From Certhia americana (taxonomy: Eukaryota; Chordata; Aves; Passeriformes; Certhiidae), in assembly GCA_018697195.1 (NCBI GenBank), contig CM031857.1, positions 94,630,545 to 94,694,544 on the forward strand: 64,000 bases of DNA, in the 5' to 3' direction. A model generated the notes under the pieces. It did no database searches, had not been told where the DNA came from, and saw only the letters and a program-made list of their open reading frames with translations. Within the stretch, counting starts at the first letter, position 1, and each line of letters begins with the position of its first letter. The position numbers and the translations under genes were made by a program. Shown piece by piece: positions 34,511 to 47,143 of this stretch.

Positions 34511-36074
34511 ATTATTAACACTATGCTCCAACTAACTGAGCTAATCTCAGAGTCATAATTTTCCTTGTTTACTTTTGAAATATCTAATAGTTGTTGCATC
34601 CATGTAAAATCAGAGATAAAAGTAATAGTATCATAGTGACACTGACTTGTGCCATTTGTGGTACAGTGAAAATGAGGTTGAGAAACCTTGAATCCAGTGA
34701 TGCTAAAGAGGGTCTCTCAATACTGTTGTCTCATCCTCTTGTGCCCCAGCTGCAGAAAGTAGCTCCTTACTGAAATTCTAATGTACATTAAGGTCACAAG
34801 AAAGTGAGTACTTGGCTTCAAAAAACAACACTGTTTGAAAGACCTTCTTTTAGAAACACAATATTACAGTGACACACAAGGTGACAAAATAATTTTAAAG
34901 ATGAAACAAATCTGTGGCCCAATTTCACTGGATGCTTTTTTTGTCATTTTATTTTCTCAGATTCTTCTGCTCCAAACATCTGTTCCCCTTAACTGGTGGT
35001 GCCAGCCTTTAGAGCCTTAGCATAATGAGGCTGTTGCTTACAATTTTAATATGGTGTCATTTTATTCTGCTCAGAGCAGATCTAATTAATGCCTAATTAA
35101 GAATCCATCCAAGGTCACTGATGTCAATAAAGCCGAACAAATGTTAGGAAGGAGAACAGTTTGGGGAATCAATCTGTCCAAGTACTAAGCCTGGTGTAAG
35201 GCTCTGAACTCTGTGTATATCTAAAGGAAGGTGCCAACTTCGTTTTAAACACACAGCTTCAGCCATTCCCTGTTGACTGGTTGCTTGCCTTTTGGATTAA
35301 AACTGTAGCACAAAAACTGCAGGAATTAGAGGAGACTCCAAATACAAAATTAGCTATATCTATTCAATATAATTTATTCTGTAGTAGAGCATACCTTAGT
35401 AACAAATATATCTGCAAAAGTTTCCTATTGTAAGGATCATCCTTGACTCATATGATTATAAAGTGATAAAATAACATTTGTTTCTTTGTCACTTCCATTA
35501 ATTCAGACTGAAAATTTACTGCCTCTGCCAGGAGCTGCTGGAAGCAAGGAAAGCTTACTATTTGAAATGTAAATTGATCCCTTTTGACAGGCAAGGAAAC
35601 ATTGAACTGGAGGTATAGAAAATGTATGTAGCTTTTTATTACTGCTTATAAGTATTTGCTCACACTTGCTTTTGAAGATATACAGATTATGCAAAGTTTA
35701 ACTGCTTATTCCCATGAATAATACAAATCTTAAAAAATATCTTGTTGAAAGGATGACTAGTACCTTATTTGGAAAAGTGTTCATTATATTTCTGGAGTAA
35801 CACTAGGAAAACTTGTATATCGTACTTATTTGAGTTACTAAACAAAATTCCTACTGGGAAAGAGCATGTGTAGATATCCTAAATCAGGGGCACTTTCTGT
35901 ATTCTGCTCTGAAGCAGCAGGTTTCAGTTGGCCCATGAATGCAAATCAGTAAGTGATCTAGTTATCCTCTTGCAGAGTGGTGACTGCCCAGTAGTTTGAC
36001 CATTCTAAGATTTCTTTTCATCAAAAGAAATTTTTGAAGGAAATTCCTTTTTATTTGTAAGGGGTTGTTGCACC
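34511..36074. other. Unique AT-rich DNA, no gene seen
   Basis: No repeat, RNA gene or credible frame recognised. Confidence 0.6.
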
Positions 36075-36100
36075 AAAAAAAAAAAAAAAAAAAAAAAAAA
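36075..36100. repeat. Poly(A) run of 26
   Basis: Pure A run followed by a GAAA-rich stretch. No retroposed gene body was recognised upstream. Confidence 0.95.
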
Positions 36101-36429
36101 GAAAGAAAAAAAAGAGAAAAGTTTGACTAATTGACCAATTGTACTTTTTCTAATCTGACAAAAGTGAAGGAAAAATTGAGGTCACTTACATTTCACACAA
36201 TATCTGTGGAACTCACTGTCAATTCACATGGAATATTTGGTTCTTGTGTAAATAAAACCTTATTTTCCTTAGGATGCTTGCACTAGAGTCTCAAATTGTT
36301 TTTACATATAGAGAGGATTTGAACATAATGCTGGTCTTGATCATAAGTCATTTTTTTGTTGAAAAAAATGGTGAGTTCCATGAGAGAATGGAAAAGGTAG
36401 TCATTGATTAAGAGATTAAGGGTCAGGAC

Positions 36430-37250
36430 TAAAAGGAGGGAAGATTGAAGTGAGATTATACTGGAGGTCTGCTACAGGCCCCATGGCCTCATGGATCAGA
36501 AGAGGCCCTCTGTAGAAAGATAAATGTGAGTAGCCTCACATTTGTAAGACCTCTTGCTCATGGGGGCTTCGACCACCCAAATATCTGTTGGAGGGACAAC
36601 ACAGCTGGACACAAACAATCCAGGAGGTTCCCGGAATGTGTTGATGGTAACATGCCTCTTCAAGAGATAAAGGAGCCAAGGAAGAGAGGTGCTATGGTGG
36701 ACCTTGTTTTCACCATGAAGTTCATTACGAATGATGAGTAGGAAGATCAAGAGCAGCCTTGACTGCAGTGGCCATGAAATGGTGGAGTTCAAGCACCTAT
36801 GGGCAGCAAGGAGGGCACAGAGCAGCTCATGAATCTGGACTTCAGGAGAGCAGATTTTGGCCTCATAGGGACCTGCTTTGCAGTTACTTGGCATAAAGCC
36901 ATGAAAGGGAAGCTGATTAATATACAAAGATTAGGAGCAATAAATTGTAACAAAGAGGAAGTCAGGTGAAAATGCCAGCAGACCTTCATAGATGAACAAG
37001 GAGCTCCCAGAAAATACCATGCATCTATATAATTTGGACAACAACCTCTCAGTGATGGCTAGCTGTGCAGCATTAGCTGCATTAGCAAGAGCATGGGTCA
37101 AGAAAACTGATTATTTAGCTCTGCTTAAAACTTAGACCACATCTTGGATGTTGTATTCACTTTTGGACCCTAGATTCAAAGAGAAAGATTTACAGACTGG
37201 AGACTTTGCAGGGGGTGAAAATGAAGTAAGGGAAACTGGACTGTGTAAGA
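36430..37250 (+). mobile_element. CR1 LINE ORF2 fragment (interior region, old)
   Basis: Translation in broken frames gives text matching the CR1 ORF2 segment after the endonuclease domain: DHPNICWRDNTAGHKQSRRF, then MVDLVFTMKF, then NGGVQ, then MNLDFRRADFGLI. In the family these correspond to the DFN..D..W, LDLV and LDFRRA-like blocks. Around 37130-37200 weaker likeness to the later block encoding RPHLEYC..FW appears, so the intervening reverse-transcriptase region is deleted. Several in-frame stops and frameshifts are present. Unlike the other copies it is not a simple 3' end, because the 3' tail is missing. Confidence 0.75.
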
Positions 37251-40200
37251 GTTGCAAAAAAGTACAGTCAAGTGACAGTGTTAACAGATGAAAAACAAGT
37301 AATAGACATGGTTCCTCTGAGATAACACTTACACAGGTTATTGCAGGAAACCATAATGATCAGTTCTGCTTACTCCATCTTGAAGCAGCAAAAACCAGAC
37401 AATTAATAGTTTATGTTGCAATCTCATATAAGCAATCTAAAGACAATTTGATCTATCCTATTAGTTTTGGAAAATCAAAAGTTTATATACTTATAGTAAT
37501 GTTTTATTTATCATCAATATGTTGTATAATAAATATTTTTAATTATTATGACTTATCTAATAATTGTTATATACTTTGTTTTGTTGAGAAATATCAGTAC
37601 AGTGGTAGAGAGATTTTCCAAAAATAGGCTTCTGTTTCTATTCTGTACTTTTCAAGATATGGTCCTCTGGCATTATTTCTCTATATGCCTCCTTTACTTT
37701 AGCATACAGGAAGATTTAATTCTTTGATAACATATTTAAATTTCTCAAATGTTTCTTAAGATTTCTTTTTTAAGATACTTCATTTTGCTATCCTCACAAG
37801 GATTGGCTTTCAGGCAGCCCCAAGGTATTCCAGTATCTACTTCAATGATCAGACCGTGCATACACTCTTGTTTTATGGTCATTGAAAATTCATTCTACAG
37901 AGCAGTGATTCACTAGAAGCATTTGTGTGTGTATGTAATTTGTGTGCACATATGCATAATGCATTAAAATTTTTCAAGTACTTTCCAATTCTCTGCATTC
38001 ATCCATGATAGTGATACTGTTTTGAGATCAAAATTATTTTCCTAAATTGTATTGATTCTCTTTAGGTTGCAAGAATGCAGTGAGAGACTGAAGAAAATAA
38101 ATTTGTTTAGAGTGGGGAAGAGAAGGAAATCTTACTGTAATTTTTGTTTTGCTAATAGCTGGTTCTAAAAAAAACAGTGCCAGATTCCAGTCAAAGGTGC
38201 ACAGCGAAGGACAGATAGCAATGGACACAACTTGCACAAAGGAATATTTTGATTGGATATAAGAAGAAAATTCTTCAAGGTAGGAGTAGATAAGGACAGG
38301 AGTTTCCCAGAGATAGCAACAGTCAAACCTAACTTAGTAAAGTAATACAGTAAAGACTGGATATGGGGATATATATATTTAGTAGATTGGCTAATATTCT
38401 AAAATATTAAAATAAAGGAATCCTTGAATACTGTAAAAATTACCAAATACAGAACAAATATATGTTTGTCATGTGAAAAATCAGATTACAGAATTCATTT
38501 CCATTGGAAGCATTAAGTCAAGAGTTTTGAATTCAGAAGGGTTCTTAAGGTTACAGCAAAAATCCTGTTTAAGTCAAATGGAAAATAACAGACTTTGTAA
38601 CACAAAGGTTTGAATCAAAGTCTGTCAGTGATGAAATAAGACCTATCAAGGGAAGACTGTCTTCTCTTTTTATTATTCCCCACACACACTCCACCCTAAA
38701 CTGACTTTAGTTAAAAGGAAAAGGAGTGAATAATGAATAAAGAAAGACAGCACATTCATTTCAGGGTAATATCAGCAGTGGGCTGCTAATACTGCTCAAG
38801 AATGTGAGAAGTGTTTCTTGTGTTAAATCTGCCATCTCTGCAACTGAGCCACAAGCTTTGTTGTAGAATGAATGGCTGCCACATTATCTGATGGCCTTGA
38901 ATTGTTCTCAGAGAAGACAAAGAATATTTAAAGTTCTGCAAGTCACAACAGTTCAAGCAATGCTTCAGTATGAAGAGAGAAACACAAATTGTATCAATTC
39001 AGCCTGGAAAGTGTGCAAGTGAGTTAGCTGCACAATACTGAAGATTTCACTAATGAAAACATACTACTAAAAATACTTTGAGTAGCATGCTGGTATCCAC
39101 AGTAAAAGATTAGAGATGTTCAGGTTCAAGATAAAACTACTTTATCAGTAGTAAGATAAAACTACTTTATTAAACAGTACATCCTGTAACAATTTGCATT
39201 AAAATAAATTCATCAGTTTTATCATATTATTCACATGGTTTTGTAGCAGAATGCAATCCTTACATAAAGAATGCTTTCCAACATCTGCAACATGTGAAGG
39301 ATGAAGAGTATTACTAAAATAACCTTGCAGGTAGAAAAGCTGTTGTTCCAGATTCCCAGACAAGGAGCTGAGTAAGAGGATAAATTCACTCAGGTCTGTG
39401 CATCACTAACTTCCTCAAGTTCAGTCTCAGAGGGTGCATAAATCTGTTGCAGAACAGAAGTGAATCTCAACCAAGCAGATTAAGTGACTTGATTTTGTAA
39501 CAGAGGGAGGACTACAGCATATTTCTTTTTCAGTCTAAATGTTATCTGCAGATTATTTTATCAGAAAATCTTATTACACCTCTTCAGGAGTTATATTTTT
39601 GTCACCTCTGTTTCAGAGACAGAAGGTCAAATTTTGAAGTGTAAATCAGCTCACCTGAATTGTTTTTAAAAATATAGTGCTCCATACAGCTGAGCACATC
39701 CAGTGTTGTCCTTATAATTTAAACTTTGCAATGTTTATACTTTCAGGTCATAAGCAAACCATAATTTCTGATGAACAATGCAGTCTTTTTTGAGATTCTA
39801 TAGACAGAAATAACCCATCATTTATTAACAGAAGACAGAGCTAGGATGAAATATTTTTAGTTCTCGTTTCCTTCCAAGAGGATGGTCCTTGTAGTCTATC
39901 CAAAGACAAGGAAACCCATACATCTTGTACCTACACATAATAATGATTTATATCTCCCTGATATTTTGATGCTTCTAAAAGTAACTATATGTCCTTGGTG
40001 GCACACTAACAGCTTTTGTCCCAGCTCTTTAATTTTCTGCTTGCATTATAAGGATTCATGGTAATGAAATGAATCTGTTCTTTGCAAACTGTGGTGAAGC
40101 AGTGATCTAGCAAACACATATTCAAGTTTTCTATCGTTTTTGTGTAATGATTTTTTTTCAGAATTATGATAAGAATAGCTGTGTCCCTTTGTGTAATTCT

Positions 40201-40887
40201 GTTGCCAAATGGTTCATTCATTCCTCATGTCTGATAAAAGCCAAATTTCTAAAGTGACAATGTTGTTTAACTTGGTGGTTGATTGCATTGGATTTTTATT
40301 TTATATGCAAGATTATGTCATCCAATTACCTTGCTAGTTTTCTTCAAAATTAAAACTCTATTTTATACTTTTCTAGCAGCCTTCTCAGCTGCTGTCATTT
40401 GTCATCATTTTAAGCCCCTGCCTAGACTGAGAAGTTCGTCACAGGTACTGGCACCAGAATCTGACCACGAGCTGATCAAGGTGGAAAAGGGGAACATAGG
40501 ACTTACAAATGCTTCAAGAAGTTACTATATTATACATTCCTAGCTGAAAGTGGGAGAAGTCCTGCCTTCTGTTATTGTGTGTCTACACATGAATTGTAGA
40601 ATCTAGTAGTGTACTCTCAGTTCTTTCTGCTTCCTTCCCCAATTACACATCAGCTGTGTGAGACTGCTCATTTTCTTCTGGGGAGAATTGAAGAAGGTAT
40701 GTTCATAGTACACTGCAGCAATGTGAAAAATATTCTATTCGTATCTAGATGAAAAACAGGAGCAGTCAGATAGTTCTTTTAGCTTGGAATTTATATGTTG
40801 ACTATTGAATCTACTCATTACTGAGCCTACTTTTTCAAAAGTTTTTCTGAGGTAAATGGGACAAAAAAAATTCTATATTTCAAGAAG

Positions 40888-40964
40888 TTGAGCAATAGCT
40901 CAGGATTAACATAATGAATAATTTTTTCACAAATTTGAGCAATAGCTCAGGATTAGCATAATGA
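40888..40964. repeat. 47-bp partial tandem duplication
   Basis: A 30-bp unit starting TTGAGCAATAGCTCAGGATT occurs at 40888-40917 and 40935-40964 with one A/G difference. Each copy holds a small stem, TGAGC / GCTCA, around AATA. Confidence 0.9.
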
Positions 40965-41241
40965 TTTTTTCATTAGTTTTAGTGGGAAAAAAGGAAATAT
41001 TTTCATGCTTCTCAGTATATTTTCCGTAATTTTTTTCTTTTTTATCCATACTCTAGGAGATGGTTAGGTCCTTTCATATAGCTGGTATATCTACTTCTTA
41101 TCTAATTAAATATTTTAGTTCTCTGTTGTTTTCTTTACATAAAGATGTTTCTTAATGATGGTTTCAAAACTTCTTTAGAATGCTAAGAATTTGCCTGGAA
41201 AAAAATAAAATTGAACAAACCACCTTTGAAAGCCTGTATCA

Positions 41242-41289
41242 ACACATATATGTGTACTTTTATATGTATATCAATTTATAATTGATATA
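41242..41289. repeat. Two adjacent AT palindromes
   Basis: ACACATATATGTGT (41242-41255) is a perfect palindrome. TATATCAATT (41267-41276) and AATTGATATA (41280-41289) are exact reverse complements around TAT. Confidence 0.9.
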
Positions 41290-41989
41290 TATAATATACT
41301 ACTGGAAAAATCTAATCTCAAATTTTAGATACCACTGAGCTATTGACAAATGCTTCTCAACTGCTGCCTACCCTGTTAAGCAAATAAATCTCATGTTTCC
41401 AAGTTCCTTGCAGTCGGCATAGAGAAAAATTAAACCCTTCTGGAAATTACCATTATTATTCATAAGATGTCTTTCATCTTTCTCTTTGCTGCAAATCAGA
41501 ACAGAAAAGGTCTGCATTTGCTATGAACTCAGGAAAATCTCAGTTGCACTTCTGCTCATGAAACTGAATTTATGAAACCCTAAGCAACACATCTTAGGAT
41601 GGAAAAAGTTTGTTTTCTTGACTAGGCTTTCAAGTTCAGGGACCTACGGTCTTTTTTTTTTTTCTTCACAGGGTGCCTTAAATGTCTTAAACTGTGTAAT
41701 ATTCAGGATTTTCCATGTATAGTCTGTAGTCTGTCTTTCCCCCAAACTTTGTAACTTTTCACACAAGTTGACAGGCTTTCCAAAGCCCCTGTAATTTTCC
41801 AGTTTTCTCACGCTCTTGGTCTTGTGTTAATATTGTTATTGGCCTGATCTGCAAACCCCGATATTTTTATGTCAGTTTGCCATTAGTGAAAAATTGCCAC
41901 AGGCTTGAGTATTGTGCCAATTTCCCTCTCACTTTTTCCTATCCCTTGTTTTGCATTTTTTTCAAAAAATATGCAGGAACAACATTCAT

Positions 41990-42785
41990 TGACCACTCGC
42001 CATGACAAAACCTCATGGACTTTAACAAGACTAATTTCAAGCTCCTGCACCTGGGTTGGGGCATACCAAAGCACAGGTACAGGCTGGGCGGAGAATGGAT
42101 CAAGACTAGCCCTGGGGACAAGCTAAGCGTGACTCAACAATGTGTACTTGCAGCCAAAAAAGCCAACTACATCCTAGGCTGCATCAAATGAGGTGTGGCC
42201 AGAAGGTAAACGGAGGTGATTCTGCCCCTCTACTCTGCTCTTGTGAAACCCATCTGGAGTGCTGTGTCCATCTCTGGGGCCACCCACGTAATATGTGGGT
42301 CTGTTGGAATGAGTCCAGATGAGGACCATGAAAGTGATCAGAGGGCTGGAGCCCCTGTCCTGTGAAGAGCATCTGAGAAAGCTGAGTTTATTCAGCCTGG
42401 GGAACAGAAGGTTCCAAAGTCCTTGTATTAGCCTTCAAGTACCAAAAGGTACATCTAGGTCTAAAGACTTAAAAAAAGGCTGGAGAATGACATTTCACAA
42501 GGTAGTGTACATGTAGCGATAGGACAAGGGGAGTGCCCTGAAACTGAAGTACGTTAGTTTATATTAGATATTAGGAAGAAATTCTTTACTGTGAGGTTGT
42601 TGAGACCCTGGAACAGGTTGCCCTGGAAGGTTGTGGTCTCCCCATCCCTGGAAGTGTTCAAGACTGGGCTTGATGAGGCACTGAGTAACCTGGACTAATG
42701 GAAGGTGTCCTTGTCCACAGCAGGGCAAGGGTTTGGAGACCAATGTTTTTAAGCTCCCATCAAACCCTAGCCATTCTACGAAAAC
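41990..42785 (+). mobile_element. CR1 LINE 3' portion (reverse-transcriptase C-terminus and 3' UTR)
   Basis: Broken-frame translation starts near ACTTTAACAAGACTAATTTC and reads NFKLLHLGWG, EWIKTSPGDK, QQCVLAAKKANYILGCIK and EVILPLYSALVKP, all recognisable blocks of the CR1 ORF2 C-terminus. It continues with GAGTTTATTCAGCCTGGGGA, ATATTAGGAAGAAATTCTTT and CCCCATCCCTGGAAGTGTTC, and ends near CCATTCTACG. Stops and frameshifts make it non-functional. It is about 800 bp, one of the better preserved copies. Confidence 0.93.
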
Positions 42786-44593
42786 TTTGGTCCTTCAAAC
42801 CTGTGTAATACCATGTTCCAGTCATCACTAATGATCAGAAACAATCATGAGGGGCTTTAGGCAGATCCTGAAAAAACCTTAAAGTTATTACAGAAAAAGT
42901 TTTATGGGTAACCACTTGTTAAAGTGGTTCAAAAGGAAGGCTTGCCTGTTGCATCTCTTCTTCATTGGTCACTGGGGTGAGCTTTATTTTCCCCTTTGAA
43001 TTTTGTCTATTCTTTTCTTTAATATATTTTTTCTATGTCCCTCTCTGTCTCTCTCTTTACCCAATTTGTATTTTTATTTTTCCCTTAAAGTAAAACTTAC
43101 CTTGTCTATCATTTTATGCCATAATCGAGAGATGCAATGAAGAAACATTTGTGCACAAAAGCCTCTCTCAATATATCCTGTGCAAAATCTTGCAAAGACA
43201 CTTCCATACCAAGCCCTTTTTGAGATCTCATTAGACTGCTAATTCACTCACATACTTCAAAGGGCATCTTGAGCACTTAATTTGGGACTGAGAACTCAAT
43301 CAACCACAGCATGCATAGGTCAACTTAACATTTAGAACTTTTTAGACATCTTGCATGAGCTTATTACAGAAAAAAAATTACTAGACCTCAATCTTTACCA
43401 TGTTTTAAGTGTTACTTTACTTTTTCATTGAAAATTAAATTAATCTAAATGTTGCAAGAAAATATACAATTATTTCAGGCTTTTAAAAAATTGTTTCTAC
43501 CTGCTCAAAATGAATGCCTCATGATAGCACATGAAGAACAGTGTTTTGTTTTCCTTTTTCAGAAGAAAAAAGGCTTATGCAGGAAAAAGATGAGTTGTTG
43601 GTAGAAATGAGAAATTGGGTAGCAGTGGTACCATATCTCTTGCTATTTTATACCTTCACACATGAAAAAGTGAAGAAAGATAACTGATGTGTCTTTAAAT
43701 GTTCATTTAAAGCAGTGAAATTAAGGTAGGGCAAAGCCGGATCTGGAGTATCAATGAATTCCAAACCATTTTTATGCCACTGGTTTCCACTTCTGAGAAA
43801 ACAACAGAATTAAAGTAGGACATCCATCTAGTTTTGAGCTGTGATAAGAGTAAAAATTCTTTAAAAAAACCACTTTATATATTCCTTTCTCAATTGAAAC
43901 CTGCTTTTGTTAGATTTTAACTGTTTCTCTTGTGCTGCTTTTTTATATTTTATGTACACAGGATTATTTATTTTAAGAAACAATGAACAGTTTAGTTGTG
44001 TTCCCTTGTCAAGGACTGTTGAATCACATGTTTTAAAAAAGAGAGTGAAAGAAGTGCCAATAAGAAATTAATGAGGAAGTGATATAGTTGATTAAGAAGA
44101 CAGCTCAAGAAATAAAAAAAAATAATAAAGTATTTGAAATATAGACAAGAGGAAGTAATACAGATTTTTCCTAGTCTTATGTTCCTCCCTGGCATTTTTG
44201 TGACTCTCCCTGGAGGTAGGAATTTGTGTTACACAAGCTTATGAAAACACCCTGATGGTATTTTTATACTCCTTTCCTGCATGTTGCCGTTCCTAGTGGT
44301 TTGAGAAGATAATAAAGAAACATTCCATTTGTGGTTTCACTCCTTTCATAGAAACCAATAGAATGTGTACCTTTATATTCTGAACTATTTCAGTGCTATC
44401 ACTTACTGTAACTATAACAAAAAGCTGGAGCAAGAGTCCCTGTTAGAGAACAATCCACATCATCCTAAAATGGAACAATTTACATAACCTTAGATGCTCC
44501 CAGAGGTGTCTGCTTCATTCTGTCAGTAATGAGAGAAGCTGCCTCAAATTCAGCCTAATTTTAGACATCTGAAGCCAGGAAAAATATAATAAA
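42786..44593. other. Unique AT-rich DNA, no gene seen
   Basis: No repeat family, RNA gene or credible frame recognised. Confidence 0.6.
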
Positions 44594-45515
44594 AAATCAC
44601 AAAAATGTTTAGGTTGGCAAAGATCTCTAAGACCACCAAATCTAACTGCTAGCTCAACATACCCAGTCCACCAATAAAATAAATGCCACAGCTGTAAATT
44701 TTTAAATGCCTTTAGAGATGGTGATGAATCCACCATTTCCCTGGGCAGTTTGTTTTAATGTTTGATAATTCTTCCAATGAAGAAACTTTTCCTAATATCC
44801 AATCTAAACACCTGGTACAACCTGAGGTCATTTGCTTGTGTCCTCTCAGTTGTTACCTGTGAGAAGGGACCAACCTCCACCATTGCACAGAGCAATGATT
44901 TTCCCTGAGCCTTCTTCTGTCCAGACAAGACCATACCATGTCCCTCACCCTCTCCTCATAAGGATACTGCTCCAGACCCTTCACCAGCTCTGCTGCTCTT
45001 TTCTGGACGTGCTCCAGTGCGTTAATGTTTTTTTTTTACTGAGGGGCTGTTGAAACCTGAACACAGAATTCAATGTGTGGCCTCACCAGTGCTAAGTGCA
45101 GTGGGACAATTAGTGCCCTGGTCAGCTGGCCACACAATTGCTGATACAAGGCAGGATGCCATTGGCCTTCTTGGCCTTCTGGGCACACGCTGGCTCAGGT
45201 TCAATTGGCTCTTGACCAGCACCTTCAGGTCTTTTTCAACTGGGCCACATTCCAGCCACTCTTCCCCCTGCTTGGAGTACTGCATGGAGTTGTTGTGACC
45301 CAAGTGCAGTACCTTGCACTTGACTTTGTAGAACCTCATATCATTGGCCTCATCCTATCAATCCTGCCTGTCCAGATCCCTCTGCAGACTCTTCTACCCT
45401 CCAGCAGATCAACACTCCTGCCTAACTTTGGTTCATCTGACTGAGGGGGCACTTGATCTCCCTGTATCTGACTGAAGGGGTACCTGATCCTCTCAACTAC
45501 ATCACTGATAAAGGG
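44594..45515 (-). mobile_element. CR1 LINE 3' portion
   Basis: The + strand is the reverse complement of a CR1 3' end: TGTTTAGGTTGGCAAAGATC, CCATTTCCCTGGGCAGTTTG, CTTTTCCTAATATCCAATCT, TGCTCTTTTCTGGACGTGCT. The minus strand at 45070-45339 still encodes KVKCKVLHLGHNN, GEEWLECGPVEKDL and VLVKSQLNLSQ, blocks of the ORF2 C-terminus. Homology runs on through CCTGTCCAGATCCCTCTGCA to about 45515. Near 45436-45500 a roughly 31-bp unit (CTGACTGAGGGGGCAC / CTGACTGAAGGGGTAC) is duplicated. Of the same general 3' type as 545-650. Confidence 0.92.
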
Positions 45516-45593
45516 GCAGGTACATGAAATAAGTCCATTACAGTAAAAGAGCTACTGTGCTTAAAGCAGTCGAAAATGGAAATATTTTATACC

Positions 45594-45890
45594 AGAATCT
45601 CACAGAATAAGTAAGGCTGGAAGGAATCGTTAGGATTGGTAAACCCAAACTCCTACTTAGAGCAGGGTCAGCTACAGTACATTGCTGAGGACCTCATTCA
45701 GTTTTGTTCTGAACATTTCCATCCACAGTGGAGACTCCACAATCTCATTGGGAAGCCTGTTCCTGGGTTTGACCAATCTCACAATAAAGGAGGGATTTTT
45801 ATATGTTCAGCTAGAATTTCCTTCATTTCAGTTTGTGCCTATGGTTTCTCATCCTGTCACTGGGCACTATAATGAAGAGTTTGTCTCTGT
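45594..45890 (-). mobile_element. CR1 LINE 3' end (second, adjacent copy)
   Basis: AGAATCTCACAGAATAAGTA, GGCTGGAAGGAATCGTTAGG, CAGCTACAGTACATTGCTGA, GTGGAGACTCCACAATCTC and GGGAAGCCTGTTCCTGGGTT form the reverse complement of a CR1 3' end, of a sub-type closer to 31030-31358 than to its neighbour. It sits about 80 bp from the 5' end of the copy at 44594-45515, both on the minus strand. Confidence 0.9.
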
Positions 45891-46979
45891 TTGAAATAAA
45901 ATGAGGGTAATGAATTGAATAAATATTTACATGACACTGCAGACTTGGCCAGACACATCTGTGTAGTTCTTTCAAGAAAAAATCTGAAGAAATTGTTCAG
46001 ATAAGGAACTGTCAAAAACCTGGCCAGCTTCATTTCAATGGTACTAAAATGAAGTCTCCCTTCTCTCTGCTTTGGTAAAACATTGGTCTTCATGTAAGAC
46101 ACTGTAAGAAATAACTTCTTGGGAATTGTACACTGGGAAATAATTGTATTTTAGATGCAGTGCTGAGGCAGAAAAAAACACATTTTTGACATCCAAGTCA
46201 CAAGGAGTTAATTTTTTTTTTTATAAAAACTCATAAACATTAATTTTTTAGCAGTCAGAAAGGAGCAATCAATAATGGTGCACTTCATGCTTTAAACCAC
46301 AAAAATATTTCAGTACTCTATAAGTCAAAAACTTTCTGCTAATAAGTCAAAAAGCACGCTATTATATATTTTTCCTATTATTTTATGCTATTATTTATTT
46401 ATGCTATTTTTTACAGAAGACTACTGTCGGAAAATTTGTTCCTATAGTTTATTTTTGTAAGTATTTGATTGTAGGAACAGTTCTAAAATATAAAATAGAC
46501 AATAGGAAAAATGTTTCTTTCCTTTTTTTTTTTTTTTTTAATGTTCATGTCCACACACAGGTTTGCCTTTTGTCCATTATGCTTTCAAAGTTAAAAATTC
46601 TGCTCTTAAGAATTATATATTTGTTTTAATGATGCATGGCCATTTGTGCAAAATGCAACAAGCAGAATTTAAACTTTAGTGTATTTGCACGTAATGTTCT
46701 GTGATCTAGTACACTGCCATGTCCAAAATCTCCAGCTATCATTTAAGTTTAAAAAAATAAATTAGAAGTACAACTCATCTCAAGAAAAGGTAAGAAAAAT
46801 GGAGAGAATATTTTCTCAAATGTCAGGAACAACTTTAGTGAAGTGTCTCCTCATTTCTTCCCTAGCAAATGAATAAAAAATTATCTCTGTGTGTACACGC
46901 ATTAAATATTAGTGGGTAATTTTCGCTATGTATCAAGGAAAGAAGGAACCAGTAGGTGAAGTGTCTAAGTCAATATCCA
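45891..46979. other. Unique AT-rich DNA, no gene seen
   Basis: Contains a T run at 46523-46539. Nothing else recognised. Confidence 0.6.
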
Positions 46980-47143
46980 TCATATTTGTCACATTTTGGC
47001 AGTCCAGTGAAGGTACCAGTGACCGAAAAGGGAAAATGTAATTCTCATTTTAAAAAATGGTAAAAAGGAAGACTTGGGGAACTATAGGCCAATCAGTCTC
47101 ACCTTGGTGCACGACAAGACAATGGAGAAGATTCTCCTGAATG
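46980..47143 (+). mobile_element. CR1 LINE, 5' piece (reverse-transcriptase region), split by LTR
   Basis: Broken-frame translation reads SSEGTSDRKGK, then KNGKKEDLGNYRPISLTLVH and MEKILLNV. This is the start of the CR1 reverse-transcriptase domain (family pattern KKGKKEDPGNYRPVSLTS). The match stops exactly at the TG of the LTR at 47144 and resumes after it at 47686. The last six bases (47138-47143, TGAATG) are the left target duplication of that LTR. Confidence 0.92.

Larger units (their letters stand above)
37251..41984. other. Unique AT-rich DNA, no gene seen
   Basis: No interspersed repeat or gene recognised in 4.7 kb. It contains a 17-18-bp direct repeat (GATAAAACTACTTTAT twice, near 39131-39170), a partial tandem duplication (40888-40964) and a cluster of AT palindromes (41242-41289). 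Confidence 0.55.

Noticed and set aside
36075..36100. Poly(A) run as tail of a processed pseudogene
   Set aside because: No coding or exon-like sequence lies upstream and no flanking target duplication was found.
36496..36927. 143-codon minus-strand open frame
   Set aside because: It is antisense to the CR1 ORF2 fragment, whose plus-strand text matches CR1 blocks.
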